Shown here in pieces: positions 9,103 through 20,921 of a stretch of DNA of 64,000 bases (positions are counted from its first letter, which is position 1; each line of letters begins with the position of its first letter). Where the stretch lies: positions 1,860,001 through 1,924,000 of the forward strand of contig NZ_CP060295.1 in assembly GCF_014302995.1 (NCBI RefSeq), in the 5' to 3' direction. The translations under genes and the position numbers were made by a program. The stretch comes from Variovorax sp. PAMC26660 (GTDB lineage Bacteria; Pseudomonadota; Gammaproteobacteria; Burkholderiales; Burkholderiaceae_C). Below the pieces are notes generated by a model, which saw nothing but the letters and a program-made list of their open reading frames with translations, did not search any database and was not told the origin of the DNA.

Positions 9103-10266
9103 CTACCAGGGCGTCCACTTTAATTCGCTTTTCGCCGAGGCCACCGTGCGCTCGATGAAGCGAACGCCGCGCGCACCGTCTTCCACGCGCGGATAGTCGG
9201 CCGCCAGCGGGTCGGCCGCATGACCGGCCAGCCGGGCGCGGATGTCCGCCGTCACACCCGCATAGACATTCGCGAAAGCCTCGATGAAGCCCTCGGGATG
9301 GCCTGCGGGCAAGCGGCTCGCGCGCTTCGCGGCTTCGCACAGCCAGGGTGCGCCGCGCGTCAGGGTGCGCTTGGGGCCATCGTGCGGCAGGTGCATCAAC
9401 TGGCTCGGCTGCTCCTGGTGCCATTCGAGCGTGCCCAGCGTGCCGGAGATGCGCAGGCGCAGATCGTTCTCCAGGCCGGTGCTGATCTGCGAGGCGACCA
9501 ACACGCCGCGCGCGCCGCCCTCGAAGCGCAGCAGCAGGCTGCCGTCGTCGTCGAGCATGCGGCCAGGCACCAGCGAACTCAGGTCGGCGCACAGGCTTTC
9601 GATGTGAAGGCCGGTGACGCTGGCCACGAGGTTCTCGGCATGCGAGCCGATGTCGCCGATGGCGCCGGCCGCGCCGCTGCGCGCGGGGTCGGTGCGCCAG
9701 TCGGCCTGCTTGTTGGTGCCGCCTTCGACATGGCTGGCAAGCCAGCCCTGGTTGTATTCGACGACGATCTTGCGGATCTCGCCGATCTGGCCCGAGCGCA
9801 CCATCTCGCGCGCCTGCCGCACCATGGGATAGCCGGTGTAGTTGTAGGTGACGCCGAACACCGTGCCCTGTTTCGCCACGGTGGCGACCAGCGCATCGGC
9901 CTGCTCGCGCGTGTGCACCAGCGGCTTGTCGCACACCACGTGGAAGCCCGCTTCGGCAAAGGCCTGCGCCACCGGAAAGTGCACATGGTTGGGCGTGACG
10001 ATCGAGACGAAGTCGATGCGCTCATTCGCGGGGCGCTTGAGTTCGTCGGCCAGCAGCGAGGGCCAGTCTGCGTGGTTGCGGTCGTCGGCCAGGCCCAGGT
10101 CGCGGCCCGAGGCACGCGCCTTGTCAGGGCTCGACGACAGCGCGCCGGCCACGAGTTCGATCTGGCCGTCGAGCGCCATGGCTTTGCGGTGCACAGCGCC
10201 GATGAAGGCGTCGCGGCCGCCGCCGACCATGGCGTAGCGCAGCTTGCGAAGAGATGTATCGGTCAT
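9103..10266 (-). CDS. Gfo/Idh/MocA family sugar dehydrogenase
   Basis: A 387-residue NAD(P)-dependent oxidoreductase. The Rossmann nucleotide-binding loop is VGGGRDA at residues 14-20, and CDKPLVH matches the catalytic-lysine motif (usually EKP). The family oxidises sugars or cyclitols such as glucose or inositol. It lies downstream of the ABC sugar transporter on the same strand, separated by repeat copy D, which suggests it acts on the imported substrate. The substrate is not identifiable from sequence. Confidence 0.88.
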   Translation of the reverse strand: MTDTSLRKLRYAMVGGGRDAFIGAVHRKAMALDGQIELVAGALSSSPDKARASGRDLGLADDRNHADWPSLLADELKRPANERIDFVSIVTPNHVHFPVAQAFAEAGFHVVCDKPLVHTREQADALVATVAKQGTVFGVTYNYTGYPMVRQAREMVRSGQIGEIRKIVVEYNQGWLASHVEGGTNKQADWRTDPARSGAAGAIGDIGSHAENLVASVTGLHIESLCADLSSLVPGRMLDDDGSLLLRFEGGARGVLVASQISTGLENDLRLRISGTLGTLEWHQEQPSQLMHLPHDGPKRTLTRGAPWLCEAAKRASRLPAGHPEGFIEAFANVYAGVTADIRARLAGHAADPLAADYPRVEDGARGVRFIERTVASAKSELKWTPW

Positions 10267-10286
10267 ATCGAAGCGTTCCTGGAAAC

Positions 10287-10403
10287 TGTCCCCTCTCCCT
10301 CTGGGAGAGGGCTAGGGTGAGGGCATCGGCGGTTGCACATTCACCGCCTTGCCACCGCCGCCGGCCCTCACCCCAACCCTCTCCCCAAGGGGAGAGGGAG
10401 CAA
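10287..10403 (-). repeat. Inverted-repeat element, copy D (variant)
   Basis: A diverged member of the family with arms built from GGGAGAGGG-type runs. Both arms match a four-run G-quadruplex pattern: minus strand G4-AGA-G3-TT-G4-TGA-G3 at 10365-10386, and plus strand G3-AGA-G3-CTA-G3-TGA-G3 at 10303-10323. It fills the gap between the binding-protein gene and the dehydrogenase gene within a co-oriented set, the place where REP/BIME elements often act to stabilise upstream mRNA. Confidence 0.8.
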
Positions 10404-10428
10404 AGCCGGGCGGCCGTTCGTCAGGACA

Positions 10429-11391
10429 TCAGAACGGCGAGTTGGGGTGGTAGAAGTCCTTGGCGTTTTCCTTGGTGATCAGCACCGAAGGAATGATCGT
10501 CGTCGCCGGCAGCTTCTCACCCTTCAGGCGCGCTTCGGCCGTGAGCTTGATCGCGTCGTAGATGAACTTGGGCGAATAGCTCACGTCGGCGCCGATACGC
10601 GGGTCCTTGCCGTCCATGATGGTCTTGACCATGTCCTTGGCACCCGCACCGCCGAACACGATCTTGATGTCGTCGCGCTTGGCCTGCGCAATGGCCTTGA
10701 GCACGCCCACGGCCATGTCGTCGTCGGCGGCCCAGATGGCGTCGATCTGCTTGAAGCGCGTCAGGTAGTCCTGCGTGACCTTGAAGGCATCGTCGCGGTT
10801 CCAGTTGGCGTATTTGGCATCGAGCAGCTTGATGTCGGGGCTGCCCTTGAGCACGGCGTTGAAGGCGTCCATGCGTTCGTTGTCGAGCGTGGTGGCAATG
10901 CCGCGCAGCGCCACCACGTTGCCCTTGCCGCCGAGCGTCTTCACGATGTATTCGGCGGGGATCTTGCCGAACGCGGTGTTGTCGCCGGCCACGTAGGCAT
11001 CCTGCGCGCTGGTGTCGGTCAGGCCACGATCGACCACGGTAACGTAGGCGCCCTTGGCCTTGACCTGCGCGACCGGCTTGGTCAGCGCGGCGGATTCAAA
11101 CGGGAACACGACCAGCGCGTTGATCTTGGTGACCGTCGACAAATCTTGCAACTGGTTGGCCTGCTCGGGCGCATTGGCTGCTGTCTTGATCGTGATCTTC
11201 AGGTCCTTGTGTTCCTTCTCCAGGTCCTTCTTCGCCTGGTTGGCCCAGTAGTTGATGCCGCCCATGAAGCTGTGCGTGGCCGCGGGAATCGAAACGCCGA
11301 GGTTGACCTTTTCCGCGGCAAGCGCGGGCAGGCTGGCGAACGCTGCGGCGGCAACGGCCGTGAGTGCGATACGACGTGTGAAGCTTGTCAT
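10429..11391 (-). CDS. Sugar ABC transporter substrate-binding protein (RbsB-like)
   Basis: A 320-residue periplasmic binding protein of the ribose/galactose class (type I fold). It has a signal peptide with a twin-Arg-like start (FTRR), a hydrophobic core and cleavage near LPALAA. The N-terminal beta strand VNLGVSIP, a D-rich ligand region ([19 protein letters not shown]) and the closing QDYLTRF helix match the family. It delivers a sugar or polyol to the permease and ATPase encoded just upstream. It is the third gene of the transporter operon, 48 bp after the permease, and is followed by repeat copy D. Confidence 0.92.
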   Translation of the reverse strand: MTSFTRRIALTAVAAAAFASLPALAAEKVNLGVSIPAATHSFMGGINYWANQAKKDLEKEHKDLKITIKTAANAPEQANQLQDLSTVTKINALVVFPFESAALTKPVAQVKAKGAYVTVVDRGLTDTSAQDAYVAGDNTAFGKIPAEYIVKTLGGKGNVVALRGIATTLDNERMDAFNAVLKGSPDIKLLDAKYANWNRDDAFKVTQDYLTRFKQIDAIWAADDDMAVGVLKAIAQAKRDDIKIVFGGAGAKDMVKTIMDGKDPRIGADVSYSPKFIYDAIKLTAEARLKGEKLPATTIIPSVLITKENAKDFYHPNSPF

Positions 11392-11439
11392 GCTGGATGT
11401 CTCCTTGTGGTTGATGGAACGGGAACGCGAAGAAACTGG

Positions 11440-12471
11440 CTAGCGCCTGCCGCGCTGAAGGAACGCGACGATGATGATCACGAAGCCCTGCACCGCAGCA
11501 TTCAGGTACACGCTGATGATGCTGGTGAGGTTCAGGATGTTGCTGATGACCGAGAGCAGGATCGCGCCCACCACGGTGCCGGTGATGCTGCCCGCGCCGC
11601 CCTTGAGCGCGGTGCCGCCGACGATCACGGCCGCAATGGCTTCCAGCTCCCACAGCAGGCCGGTGGTCGGCGATGCAGAGCCCAGGCGCGGCACGTACAG
11701 CAGCGTGGCAATGCCCACGCACACGCCGAGCAGCACGTAGGTCATGATCTTCACGCGGTCGACGTCCACGGCCGCATAGCGCGCCACCTGCTCGTTGGAG
11801 CCGATGGCCTGCACATAGCGCCCGTAGGCCGTGCGGTTCAATATGACGCCGCCGATGATCGCGACGATCACGAACACCCACACCGGCACCGGAATGCCCG
11901 CAAGGCTTGCGTAGTACACCGGCGCATAGAGGTCCGACAGGTCGTTGTCGAGCGTGAGCGCGCCGCCATCGGCGAAGTACGTGAGGTAGGCGCGAAAGAT
12001 GCCGAGCGTGCCCAACGTCACGATGAAGGGCTCGATGCGGCCCTTGGTAATGAGCAGGCCGTGCGCCAGCCCGAACACTGCGCCGAGCACGATGGCCAGC
12101 ACCGCGCCCATCACCACCGCCAGCAGCGGCGAGCCCGAAGCAGGGCCAGCCCAGTTGATGAACATGATCACGCTGCCCGCAATGAGCGCGGCCATCGACC
12201 CCACCGACAGATCGATGCCACCCGAGATGATCACGAAGCACATGCCCACCGCGATGATGCCGATGAAGGCCGTGCGCGTGAGCACGTTCATCGCGTTGTC
12301 GACGGTTGCGAAGTCGCTGTTGAGCAGCGTGCCGGCAATGCACAGCAGCACGAGGCCGATGACCGGGCCGAGGCCGTGCAGGCGCTCGATCCAGCGCGGC
12401 TTGGCTTCGCTGCGGTGGGCAGCGGCTTCAGGCTGCTGTTGCGGCGGGGGTGTCTGCTGTTCCGGTGGCAT
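11440..12471 (-). CDS. Sugar ABC transporter permease (RbsC-like)
   Basis: A 343-residue inner-membrane permease with about ten hydrophobic segments. The family-typical segments [10 protein letters not shown] and [19 protein letters not shown] are clear; the latter includes the conserved Gly-rich loop that contacts the ATPase. The proline/glutamine-rich N-terminus is cytoplasmic. ATG 12471 is preferred; an ATG at 12507 is possible. It overlaps the ATPase gene by 44 bp, so translation is likely coupled. With the neighbouring binding protein and ATPase it forms a RbsABC-type importer. Confidence 0.92.
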   Translation of the reverse strand: MPPEQQTPPPQQQPEAAAHRSEAKPRWIERLHGLGPVIGLVLLCIAGTLLNSDFATVDNAMNVLTRTAFIGIIAVGMCFVIISGGIDLSVGSMAALIAGSVIMFINWAGPASGSPLLAVVMGAVLAIVLGAVFGLAHGLLITKGRIEPFIVTLGTLGIFRAYLTYFADGGALTLDNDLSDLYAPVYYASLAGIPVPVWVFVIVAIIGGVILNRTAYGRYVQAIGSNEQVARYAAVDVDRVKIMTYVLLGVCVGIATLLYVPRLGSASPTTGLLWELEAIAAVIVGGTALKGGAGSITGTVVGAILLSVISNILNLTSIISVYLNAAVQGFVIIIVAFLQRGRR

Positions 12472-13972
12472 GAGCGATAAGCTCCTCTTCTGTGAGATGG
12501 TCCGCATCGAGCGTGGCGACGAGCTTGCCGGCGCGCATCACCGCGACGCGGTGGCACAGGCCGATCAGCTCCATCAGCTCGGACGAGACGACGATCACTG
12601 CGAGCCCTTCGCGGGCGAGTCGCTGGATCAGGAAATAGATGTCGCGCTTGGCGCCCACGTCGACGCCGCGCGTGGGCTCGTCGAGCACCACCACCTTCGG
12701 CTGCGGTTGCAGCACCTTGGCGAGCGCGAGCTTCTGCTGGTTGCCACCCGACAGCGACGAGGCCTTGACGTCGAGCGAGCCGGTGCGAATGCCGTAGTCC
12801 TTCACCGCCTCGACCAGTGCGCCGCGTTCGGCCTCGGGCTTGAGCCAAGGCTGTGCGTAGCGTTCGAGCGCCATCAGCGTGAGGTTCTGGCGCAGGCCGA
12901 AGTTGACGTGCAGGCCTTTGCCCTTGCGGTCTTCGCTGAGATAGGTGAGGCCGTGCTTGGCTGCATCGCGCGGGCTGCGCCAGCCTTTGCCATTCGGCAC
13001 GGGCTTGCCGAGCATCTCGACGCTGCCACTCGCGGGGCGCAGGCCGAGCAGGCCCTCGAAGAGTTCGGTGCGACCCGCGCCGACGAGGCCCGCAAAGCCG
13101 AGGATTTCGCCGGGGCGCACCTCGAAGCTCGCGTCCTGCGCCCAGCCGGGCACGCTGAAGTTGCGCACGCGCATCGCGGGTGCATCGGCCGCAACCACCA
13201 CATCGCGCGGCGGATAGAGGTCGGCCAGTTCGCGGCCCACCATGAGGTTCGCCATCTGCTGGCGCGTGACGTCGGGCGTGGGCGCGCGGGCGACGAAGCG
13301 GCCGTCGCGCATCACGATCACTTCGTCGGTCACCTGCTCCACTTCGTCGAGCTTGTGCGAGATGTAGACGATGGTCACGCCATCGGCGCGCAGCTGCGCG
13401 ATGAGCTTGAACAGGCGCTCGGTCTCGCCGGGCGTGAGCGTCGCGGTGGGCTCGTCCATGATGAGCAAACGCGCACGGCGTGCGATGGCCTTTGCGATCT
13501 CGACGAGCTGCTTCTCGGCGACGATGAGCTTTCGCACCTTGGTGCGCGGGTCGACCTGCAGGCCGACGGCCGCGAGTGCAGCGGCAGCCTCGCGCTCCAT
13601 CGAGGCGTCGTCGAGCAGCCAGCCCTTCTTCTTTTCGTGGCCGAGGAAGATGTTCTGCGCCACGCTCAAGTCTTCGGCGAGGTTGAACTCCTGGTGGATC
13701 AGCACGATGCCTAGCGCTTCCGCGTCACGTGAACTTGCGAACTGCTGTGGCTGGCCATTGATGCGCAACGTGCCGCCGGTGAGCGCTTCGTAGCCGGCGA
13801 GGATCTTCATGAGCGTGGACTTGCCCGCGCCGTTCTCGCCAAGCAGGCCGTACACGCGGCCGGGCGCAAGCGCGAAGCTCACGCCGTGCAGCACCTGCAC
13901 CGGGCCGAAGGCCTTCACCACCGCGTCGAATTCGACAGCGACGCTGCCCTTGGTGTTGTTGTCCGCACTCAT
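12428..13972 (-). CDS. Sugar ABC transporter ATP-binding protein (RbsA-like)
   Basis: A 514-residue double ATPase of the ribose/galactose importer class. The N-terminal domain has Walker [10 protein letters not shown] at 45-53, a signature-like [11 protein letters not shown] and Walker [10 protein letters not shown]. The C-terminal domain has a degenerate Walker A (GLVGAGRTE) and a normal signature SLSGGNQQK with VVLDEPTRG; this asymmetry is usual for RbsA proteins. It powers uptake by the adjacent permease. Start ATG 13972 overlaps the ROK gene stop as ATGA, so regulator and ATPase are translationally coupled. Confidence 0.94.
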   Translation of the reverse strand: MSADNNTKGSVAVEFDAVVKAFGPVQVLHGVSFALAPGRVYGLLGENGAGKSTLMKILAGYEALTGGTLRINGQPQQFASSRDAEALGIVLIHQEFNLAEDLSVAQNIFLGHEKKKGWLLDDASMEREAAAALAAVGLQVDPRTKVRKLIVAEKQLVEIAKAIARRARLLIMDEPTATLTPGETERLFKLIAQLRADGVTIVYISHKLDEVEQVTDEVIVMRDGRFVARAPTPDVTRQQMANLMVGRELADLYPPRDVVVAADAPAMRVRNFSVPGWAQDASFEVRPGEILGFAGLVGAGRTELFEGLLGLRPASGSVEMLGKPVPNGKGWRSPRDAAKHGLTYLSEDRKGKGLHVNFGLRQNLTLMALERYAQPWLKPEAERGALVEAVKDYGIRTGSLDVKASSLSGGNQQKLALAKVLQPQPKVVVLDEPTRGVDVGAKRDIYFLIQRLAREGLAVIVVSSELMELIGLCHRVAVMRAGKLVATLDADHLTEEELIAHATGTADTPAATAA

Positions 13973-15204
13973 GGCGCCACTCCGCGAACCTTGAGGGTTT
14001 CGTGCATCGCGAGCACGCCGGCGCCGACAAGGCCGCCCTGCATGCCCAGCGGCGTGTACTGGATTTCGAGGTGCCGCGTCGACAGCGCGAGCGAGCGCTG
14101 GTACACGCTCTGGCGCACGGCTGCGAGGAACAGCGGCCCGATGCGCGTGATGCCGCCGCCGATGAACACATGCGACGGATTGAAGAAGTTCACCACCGAT
14201 GCGAGCATCTGCCCGATGAGGCTGCCCGCGCGCTGGATGATGCCGTTGGCCGCCGTGTCGCCGCCGCGGCTGGCCTGGCCGACGTCGATCGCGTCGATGC
14301 GACCGTGCACGCGCAGGCATTCGGCCAGTGCGGCGCTTTCGCCAGCCTCGGCCGCCTGCACCGCCATGCGCGTGATCGCGGGGCCGGCCGCCATCGCTTC
14401 GACGCAACCGAGGTTGCCGCAATGGCAGCGCGGGCCTTCCTGGTCGACGCAGATGTGGCCCACGTCGCCGGCCGAACCCGCGGCGCCCCGGTACACCTCG
14501 CCGTGGCAGACGATGCCGCAGCCGATGCCCGTACCGATCTTGATGACAAGGAAATTGTTGAGCGAACGCTTCAGGCGCCAAAGCTCGCCCAGCGCCATAA
14601 GGTTCACGTCGTTGTCGACGAAGACGGGCGCTGCGTAGTCCTCGCGCAGGTAGTCGCGGATCGAGAAGCCGTCCCAGGCCGGCATCAGCGGCGGGTTCAC
14701 GAGCTGGCCGATTCCGAAGTTGACGGGACCGGGCACGCCGATGCCGATGCCCAGAACGTCCTTGGCACTGCAGCCGCAGCGGGCCAGCAGCTCGCGCATG
14801 AGGATGCGCACCCGCGCCAGCACGACGGTGGGGCCTTCGCGCACGTCGGCGGGTTCGTCGTGTTGTGCGAGCACGGTGAGGTCGGGGCGCAGCACCGCGA
14901 CGTCGAGGCTGGTGGCACCGATGTCGATGCCGACGAGCACGCCGAGGCCGGCATGGAGCTGGAGGTTTTCGGCGCGACGCCCGCCCGAGGAGCGCTGCAG
15001 GCCGGCCTCGGCCAGCAGGCCCTGTTCGACGAGGCCGGCGATCAGGCCGTTGGCCTTGCTCTTGGAAAAGCCGAGCTGTTCGGCCATGGCATGGCGCGAG
15101 CCGCCGGCCGACCAGAAGGTCGTTTCCAGCAACCGCATTTCATCGGTCGTGATGCCGCTCCAGGGTGCCACGCGTTTTGTCTCCGGTGTTCTTGTCTTTG
15201 TCAC
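13969..15204 (-). CDS. ROK-family transcriptional regulator / sugar kinase
   Basis: A 411-residue ROK protein. An N-terminal winged helix (MAEQLGFSKSKANGLIAGLVEQ) precedes the ROK domain, with GIDIGATSLDVA for phosphate binding, FVDNDVNLMALGE and the zinc motif CHCGNLGC. Proteins with both parts usually act as sugar-responsive repressors of adjacent uptake genes, and this one leads the transporter operon. GTG 15204 is chosen because a promoter-like pair lies just upstream (15237-15265). An ATG at 15306 would start upstream of that promoter and has no visible ribosome binding site. Confidence 0.88.
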   Translation of the reverse strand: MTKTRTPETKRVAPWSGITTDEMRLLETTFWSAGGSRHAMAEQLGFSKSKANGLIAGLVEQGLLAEAGLQRSSGGRRAENLQLHAGLGVLVGIDIGATSLDVAVLRPDLTVLAQHDEPADVREGPTVVLARVRILMRELLARCGCSAKDVLGIGIGVPGPVNFGIGQLVNPPLMPAWDGFSIRDYLREDYAAPVFVDNDVNLMALGELWRLKRSLNNFLVIKIGTGIGCGIVCHGEVYRGAAGSAGDVGHICVDQEGPRCHCGNLGCVEAMAAGPAITRMAVQAAEAGESAALAECLRVHGRIDAIDVGQASRGGDTAANGIIQRAGSLIGQMLASVVNFFNPSHVFIGGGITRIGPLFLAAVRQSVYQRSLALSTRHLEIQYTPLGMQGGLVGAGVLAMHETLKVRGVAP

Positions 15205-15236
15205 CGCCCAAGGCCTTCGGTCTTGGGCGAAGGCGA

Positions 15237-15265
15237 ATACTAGGGGCAGGGCTTCAGCCGGACAA
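15237..15265 (-). promoter_or_regulatory. Predicted sigma70-type promoter for the ROK-ABC sugar operon
   Basis: On the minus strand a TTGTCC hexamer (15260-15265) and a TAGTAT hexamer (15237-15242) are separated by exactly 17 bases. Start of transcription would fall near 15230, about 26 bases before GTG 15204. A CCTTCG-N8-CGAAGG dyad (15214-15233) spans the expected start and a CAGCC-N6-GGCTG dyad (15255-15270) covers the -35, both plausible operator sites for autoregulation. Confidence 0.5.
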
Positions 15266-15329
15266 GGCTGAACTTCGACCATATTCAGATCGAAGATGGA
15301 TGACATCGGCCGGGTTGAGGGCCAGACGC

Positions 15330-15356
15330 AAAAAAGCCGCCCGGAGGCGGCTTTTT
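15330..15356 (-). terminator. Intrinsic terminator of the atp operon
   Basis: A GCCGCC/GGCGGC stem with a short CG-rich loop, followed on the minus strand by a run of six T. It lies 25 bases after the atpC stop and before the ROK promoter, so it separates the two co-oriented operons. Confidence 0.9.
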
Positions 15357-15380
15357 GGAAAAGAGAGCCTGGGCTGGCTC

Positions 15381-15800
15381 TTACTTCTTCTGGCGGTACT
15401 TGCGCAGCGCCGCGATTTGGGCAGCCATCACGGCCAGCTCGGATTGCGCCATCGCGATGTCGATGTCGCTCTTCGCGTTCTTCAGCGCTTCTTCGGCGGC
15501 AGCCTTGGCCTGGTTGGCCTTTTCGTCGTCGAGGTCCTTGCCGCGGATCGCGGTGTCGGACAGCACGGTGACGGAATTGGGCTGCACCTCGAGAATGCCG
15601 CCGGCCACGAAGACGAATTCTTCGCCGCCATCGGCCGTTTCGATGCGCACGGCACCGGGACGGATGCGCGTGATCAGCGGGGTGTGACGCGGATAGATGC
15701 CGAGCTCACCGGCTTCACCGGGCAGCGCGACGAACCTGGCTTCGCCCGAGAAGATCGACTCTTCCGCGCTGACCACGTCGACGTGAATGGTGTTTGCCAT
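15381..15800 (-). CDS. atpC: ATP synthase F1 epsilon subunit
   Basis: A 139-residue F1 epsilon subunit. The N-terminal beta-sandwich ([26 protein letters not shown]) and the C-terminal two-helix region ([15 protein letters not shown] to LRKYRQKK) are both complete. It is part of the F1 central stalk and, in the family, its C-terminal helices can inhibit ATP hydrolysis. Last gene of the atp operon, 21 bp after atpD and followed by a strong terminator. Confidence 0.97.
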   Translation of the reverse strand: MANTIHVDVVSAEESIFSGEARFVALPGEAGELGIYPRHTPLITRIRPGAVRIETADGGEEFVFVAGGILEVQPNSVTVLSDTAIRGKDLDDEKANQAKAAAEEALKNAKSDIDIAMAQSELAVMAAQIAALRKYRQKK

Positions 15801-15821
15801 CTGAGTTCCTATGTGGTCGCC

Positions 15822-17339
<1,518 letters not shown>

Positions 17340-17349
17340 TCAGTTCAGA

Positions 17350-17721
17350 TCAGCACTTCATGGCCGTGGCTTGCGCGGCGAAGGCGTCCGAAGCCGCCTT
17401 GCAGGCTTGGCCCAGAGCAGCCTTGTCGGTGCCCATCGAAGCCCAGGCGGCCTTGGTCTGATCGAGACCCGATTTCATTGCGTCGGCGGCTGCACCGCTT
17501 TGCGCAGACACGCAGGCCGTGACCTTGGCCAGGTAGTCGTTGCACTCTTGCGGCAGGTCGGCGGCCGATGCCGTCGGGGCTGCTGCAGGCGCCGGAGCTG
17601 CTGCGGGTGCAGGGGCGGGCGCCGTTGCGGCAGGAGCCGGTGCAGGCGCGGGCGCCTCTTCCTTCTTGGAACAAGCAGTCAGAGCGGCAGCGATCGCCAC
17701 CAGAGCAAGAATTTTTTTCAT
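17350..17721 (-). CDS. Cysteine-rich lipoprotein inserted in the atp operon
   Basis: A 123-residue predicted lipoprotein. The lipobox LTAC places the lipid on Cys17 after a short signal peptide. A Pro/Ala-rich linker (about 24-52) leads to a small helical domain with four cysteines (60, 70, 107, 123), enough for two disulfides. It somewhat resembles small Cys-paired proteins such as the DUF5339 family, but I cannot confirm that. It is in the same orientation as and between atpG and atpD, a position with no standard ATP synthase subunit. Its reading frame, signal peptide and start context all look functional. A role in ATP synthase is not implied by sequence; it may simply use the operon's transcription. 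Confidence 0.82.
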   Translation of the reverse strand: MKKILALVAIAAALTACSKKEEAPAPAPAPAATAPAPAPAAAPAPAAAPTASAADLPQECNDYLAKVTACVSAQSGAAADAMKSGLDQTKAAWASMGTDKAALGQACKAASDAFAAQATAMKC

Positions 17722-17756
17722 TTGCGCAGAGTCCCCTAAAAAGAAGGCCTTGGGTT

Positions 17757-17781
17757 ATCGGGCGCGCAGAGCGCACCCGAT
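17757..17781 (-). other. Strong hairpin between atpG and the inserted lipoprotein gene
   Basis: An 11-base stem (ATCGGGYGCGC paired with GCGCGCCCGAT, one G-T wobble) closes a 3-base loop. On the minus strand it is followed by AACCC and only later by a TTTTT run, so it is not a clean terminator. It could be a processing, attenuation or mRNA-stability site controlling how much transcript goes on to the lipoprotein and atpD. Confidence 0.6.
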
Positions 17782-17810
17782 CAGCAATGTGGCCCGTTGC
17801 ATTGCCTCAA

Positions 17811-18686
17811 TCAGACGCCTGCGGCCGCGGCCGCGCCGGACACGATTTCCGACAATTCCTTCGTGATGCCGGCCTGGCGGGTCTTGTTGTAGACCAGCTT
17901 CAGTTCGTCGATCACGTTGCCCGCGTTGTCGGTGGCGGCCTTCATGGCCACCATGCGCGCGGAGTGCTCGGAGGCCATGTTTTCAGCCACGGCCTGATAC
18001 ACCAGCGATTCCACGTAGCGCACCAGCAGTTCGTCGATCACGCTTTGCGCGTCGGGCTCGTAGATGTAGTCCCACGAGTGATGACCCGCCTCGACTTGCA
18101 GCGTCTCGGCCTTCAGCGGCAACAGTTGTTCCACCATCGGCTCTTGCTTGATGGTGTTGATGAACTTCGTGTAGCACAGGTACACGGCCGACAGCTTGCC
18201 TTCCGCATAGGCGTCGAGCAGCGTCTTGACAGGCCCGATGAGCTTGTCGAGATGCGGCGTGTCGCCCAGATGCGTCACATGGGCCACCACGCGGGCGCCG
18301 ATGCGATTCAGGAAACCCAGACCCTTGCTGCCGATGGCGACCGACTCGACCACGTTGCCCGCAGCCTGCGCTTCGCGCAGCTTGCCGGTGAGGGCACGCA
18401 GCAGGTTGGTGTTCAAGCCGCCGCACAGGCCCTTGTCGCTGGTCACGACGATGAAACCGACGCCCTTGGCCTCGGTCGTCTTCATGAACGCGTGGGTGTA
18501 CTCCGGGTTCGCCTTGCCAAGATTGGCCGCGATGTTGCGGATCTTTTCGCTGTAGGGGCGAGCGGCGCGCATGCGTTGCTGCGCCTTGCGCATCTTGGAA
18601 ACCGAGACCATTTCCATGGCCTTGGTGATCTTCTTGGTGTTCTCCACCGATTTGATCTTGCCGCGGATTTCCTTACCTGCTGCCAT
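17811..18686 (-). CDS. atpG: ATP synthase F1 gamma subunit
   Basis: A 291-residue gamma subunit, the rotating central shaft of F1. Conserved N-terminal ([18 protein letters not shown]) and C-terminal ([35 protein letters not shown]) helices form the coiled shaft. Length is normal. It follows atpA by 33 bp and is the last standard gene before the inserted lipoprotein gene. Confidence 0.97.
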   Translation of the reverse strand: MAAGKEIRGKIKSVENTKKITKAMEMVSVSKMRKAQQRMRAARPYSEKIRNIAANLGKANPEYTHAFMKTTEAKGVGFIVVTSDKGLCGGLNTNLLRALTGKLREAQAAGNVVESVAIGSKGLGFLNRIGARVVAHVTHLGDTPHLDKLIGPVKTLLDAYAEGKLSAVYLCYTKFINTIKQEPMVEQLLPLKAETLQVEAGHHSWDYIYEPDAQSVIDELLVRYVESLVYQAVAENMASEHSARMVAMKAATDNAGNVIDELKLVYNKTRQAGITKELSEIVSGAAAAAGV

Positions 18687-18719
18687 GAGAGCTCCTTCTT
18701 GCGTCGGTCAAGGCGTCGA

Positions 18720-20333
18720 TCAGGCGAACGACTTCTTGAACGAAGTGGCGGCGGCCAGCAGTTCGGCTTCCGCGTCCTGGCAGACCTTCTTGAAAGCCTT
18801 CTTCTCGTCGCTGTCGTCGGCCTTGGCGGGCTTCGGATCCCACTTCGCGCCGTTCTTTTCCATCGTGGCCAGCAGCGGTGCGTGGCTCGACTTGAGGAAC
18901 TGGTGGAAGCCGTGTTCGAACGAGAGAACCTTCTTGATCTCGATGTCGTCCATGAAGCCCTTGTTCACCGCGAACAGCGTCGCGCTCATCAGCGAGATGG
19001 GCAACGGGCTGTACTGGGACTGCTTGAGCAGTTCGGTCACGCGGGCGCCGCGGTCGAGCTGCTTGCGGGTGGCTTCGTCCAGGTCGGAAGCGAACTGGGC
19101 GAAGGCCGCGAGTTCGCGGTACTGGGCCAAGTCGGTACGGATACCGCCGGACTGGTTCTTCACCAGGTTGGTCTGAGCCGACGAGCCCACGCGCGACACC
19201 GAGATACCGGCGTTGATGGCGGGACGGATGCCGGCGTTGAACAGGTTGGTTTCCAGGAAGATCTGGCCGTCGGTGATCGAGATCACGTTGGTCGGAACGA
19301 AAGCAGACACGTCGCCGGCTTGCGTTTCGATGATCGGCAGTGCGGTCAGCGAACCGGTCTTGCCCTTGACTTCACCCTTGGTGAAGGCTTCCACGTAGTC
19401 GGCGTTCACGCGGGCTGCGCGTTCGAGCAGACGGCTGTGGAGATAGAACACGTCGCCGGGGTAGGCTTCGCGGCCTGGCGGGCGGCGCAGCAGCAGCGAG
19501 ACCTGGCGGTAGGCCACGGCTTGCTTGGACAGGTCGTCATAGACGATCAGTGCGTCCTGGCCGCGGTCGCGGAAGTATTCGCCCATCGTGCAGCCCGAGT
19601 AGGCCGACACGTATTGCATGGCCGCCGATTCGGAAGCCGATGCCGCCACCACGATGGTGTAGTCCATCGCGCCGGCTTGTTCGAGAGAGCGCACCACGTT
19701 CTTGATCGACGAAGCCTTCTGGCCGATCGCAACGTAGACGCAGGTCATGTTCTGACCCTTCTGGTTGATGATCGCGTCGATCGCCACAGCCGTCTTGCCG
19801 GTCTGGCGGTCACCGATGATCAGCTCGCGCTGGCCACGGCCGACGGGCACCATCGAGTCGACGGACTTCAGGCCGGTCTGCATCGGCTGGTCGACGGACT
19901 TCCGTGCGATCACGCCGGGAGCGACCTTTTCGATCACGTCGGTCATCTTGGCGTTGATCGGACCCTTGCCGTCGATCGGCTGGCCCAGAGCATTCACCAC
20001 GCGGCCGATGAGTTCGGGGCCGACCGGCACTTCCAGAATGCGGCCCGTGCACTTGACGGTGTCGCCTTCGGAGATGTGCTCGTACTCGCCCAGAATCACG
20101 GCGCCGACCGAGTCGCGCTCGAGGTTCAGCGCCAGGCCGAACGACGGCGTGCCGTCAGCGCTCGGCGGGAATTCAAGCATTTCGCCCTGCATCGCGTCGG
20201 ACAGGCCGTGCACGCGCACGATGCCGTCGGTCACCGAAACCACGGTGCCCTCGTTGCGGATGTTGGCGCTGACCCCAAGGCCCTCAATGCGGCTCTTGAT
20301 CAGTTCGGAAATTTCTGCGGGATTGAGTTGCAT
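18720..20333 (-). CDS. atpA: ATP synthase F1 alpha subunit
   Basis: A 537-residue regulatory alpha subunit. P-loop [11 protein letters not shown], the [19 protein letters not shown] segment and SRVGSSAQ are present. About 25 residues longer than the E. coli protein; a Lys/Ala-rich stretch near the C-terminus accounts for part of this. It forms the F1 hexamer with beta. Follows atpH by 49 bp. Confidence 0.98.
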   Translation of the reverse strand: MQLNPAEISELIKSRIEGLGVSANIRNEGTVVSVTDGIVRVHGLSDAMQGEMLEFPPSADGTPSFGLALNLERDSVGAVILGEYEHISEGDTVKCTGRILEVPVGPELIGRVVNALGQPIDGKGPINAKMTDVIEKVAPGVIARKSVDQPMQTGLKSVDSMVPVGRGQRELIIGDRQTGKTAVAIDAIINQKGQNMTCVYVAIGQKASSIKNVVRSLEQAGAMDYTIVVAASASESAAMQYVSAYSGCTMGEYFRDRGQDALIVYDDLSKQAVAYRQVSLLLRRPPGREAYPGDVFYLHSRLLERAARVNADYVEAFTKGEVKGKTGSLTALPIIETQAGDVSAFVPTNVISITDGQIFLETNLFNAGIRPAINAGISVSRVGSSAQTNLVKNQSGGIRTDLAQYRELAAFAQFASDLDEATRKQLDRGARVTELLKQSQYSPLPISLMSATLFAVNKGFMDDIEIKKVLSFEHGFHQFLKSSHAPLLATMEKNGAKWDPKPAKADDSDEKKAFKKVCQDAEAELLAAATSFKKSFA

Positions 20334-20382
20334 GACTCTTTCCTTCTTTCTTTGAGGCTACAAGTAGAGGGCTGGAAACCGA

Positions 20383-20913
20383 TCAGGCCGCCAGCGCAAC
20401 TTTCATTTGTTCAAGGCGCGCTTTGACGGAGGTGTCGAGCACCTCGTCGCCGACCACCACGCGAATGCCACCGATCAGTTCCGGCTCTTGCTGGACCGTG
20501 ACCTGGAGCTTGCGACCGAAACGCTTTTCGAGCGCGGCTGCCACATTGGCCAAGGCCGCGGCATCGATCGGGAAGGCGCTGTAGACCACCGCGTCGGACG
20601 AGCCGCTCTTCGCGTTGGCCAGTGCCCGGAACTGCTTCGCAATTTCCGGTAGCACCGAAAAACGCCCGTTCTCGAGCAGCGCACCCAGGAAGTTCTGGGC
20701 ATGAGCAGCCAGCGGCGCACCGAATGCACCGGCGACCACGCCAAGAACCTGTTCGGCCGTGGCCTTGGGGTTGTCGGCGAACTGCTGGAGCTCCGGGTTG
20801 GCTGCGATGGCGGCAACCTTTTCGAGCCAGACGCTGGTTCCGGCGACGTCGGACGACGACGCCTTGAACAGCGCTTCGGCGTAGGGGCGTGCAATGGTGG
20901 CGAGTTCTGCCAT
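20383..20913 (-). CDS. atpH: ATP synthase F1 delta subunit
   Basis: A 176-residue delta subunit that links F1 to the peripheral stalk b subunit. The N-terminal helical pattern ([12 protein letters not shown]) and the C-terminal [23 protein letters not shown] motif are diagnostic. Eight bases separate it from the atpF stop, so the two are likely coupled. Confidence 0.96.
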   Translation of the reverse strand: MAELATIARPYAEALFKASSSDVAGTSVWLEKVAAIAANPELQQFADNPKATAEQVLGVVAGAFGAPLAAHAQNFLGALLENGRFSVLPEIAKQFRALANAKSGSSDAVVYSAFPIDAAALANVAAALEKRFGRKLQVTVQQEPELIGGIRVVVGDEVLDTSVKARLEQMKVALAA

Positions 20914-20921
20914 GGCTTCTA

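Noticed and set aside
17350..17721. The atp operon lipoprotein as a known ATP synthase accessory subunit
   Set aside because: It has a lipobox and disulfide-type cysteines, so it is exported; known accessory subunits are cytoplasmic or integral membrane proteins.
17568..20426. A 952-codon open frame on the plus strand opposite atpA and atpG
   Set aside because: It lies antisense to well-conserved subunits, has His/Asp/Arg-heavy composition typical of shadow frames in high-GC DNA and shows no domain pattern.
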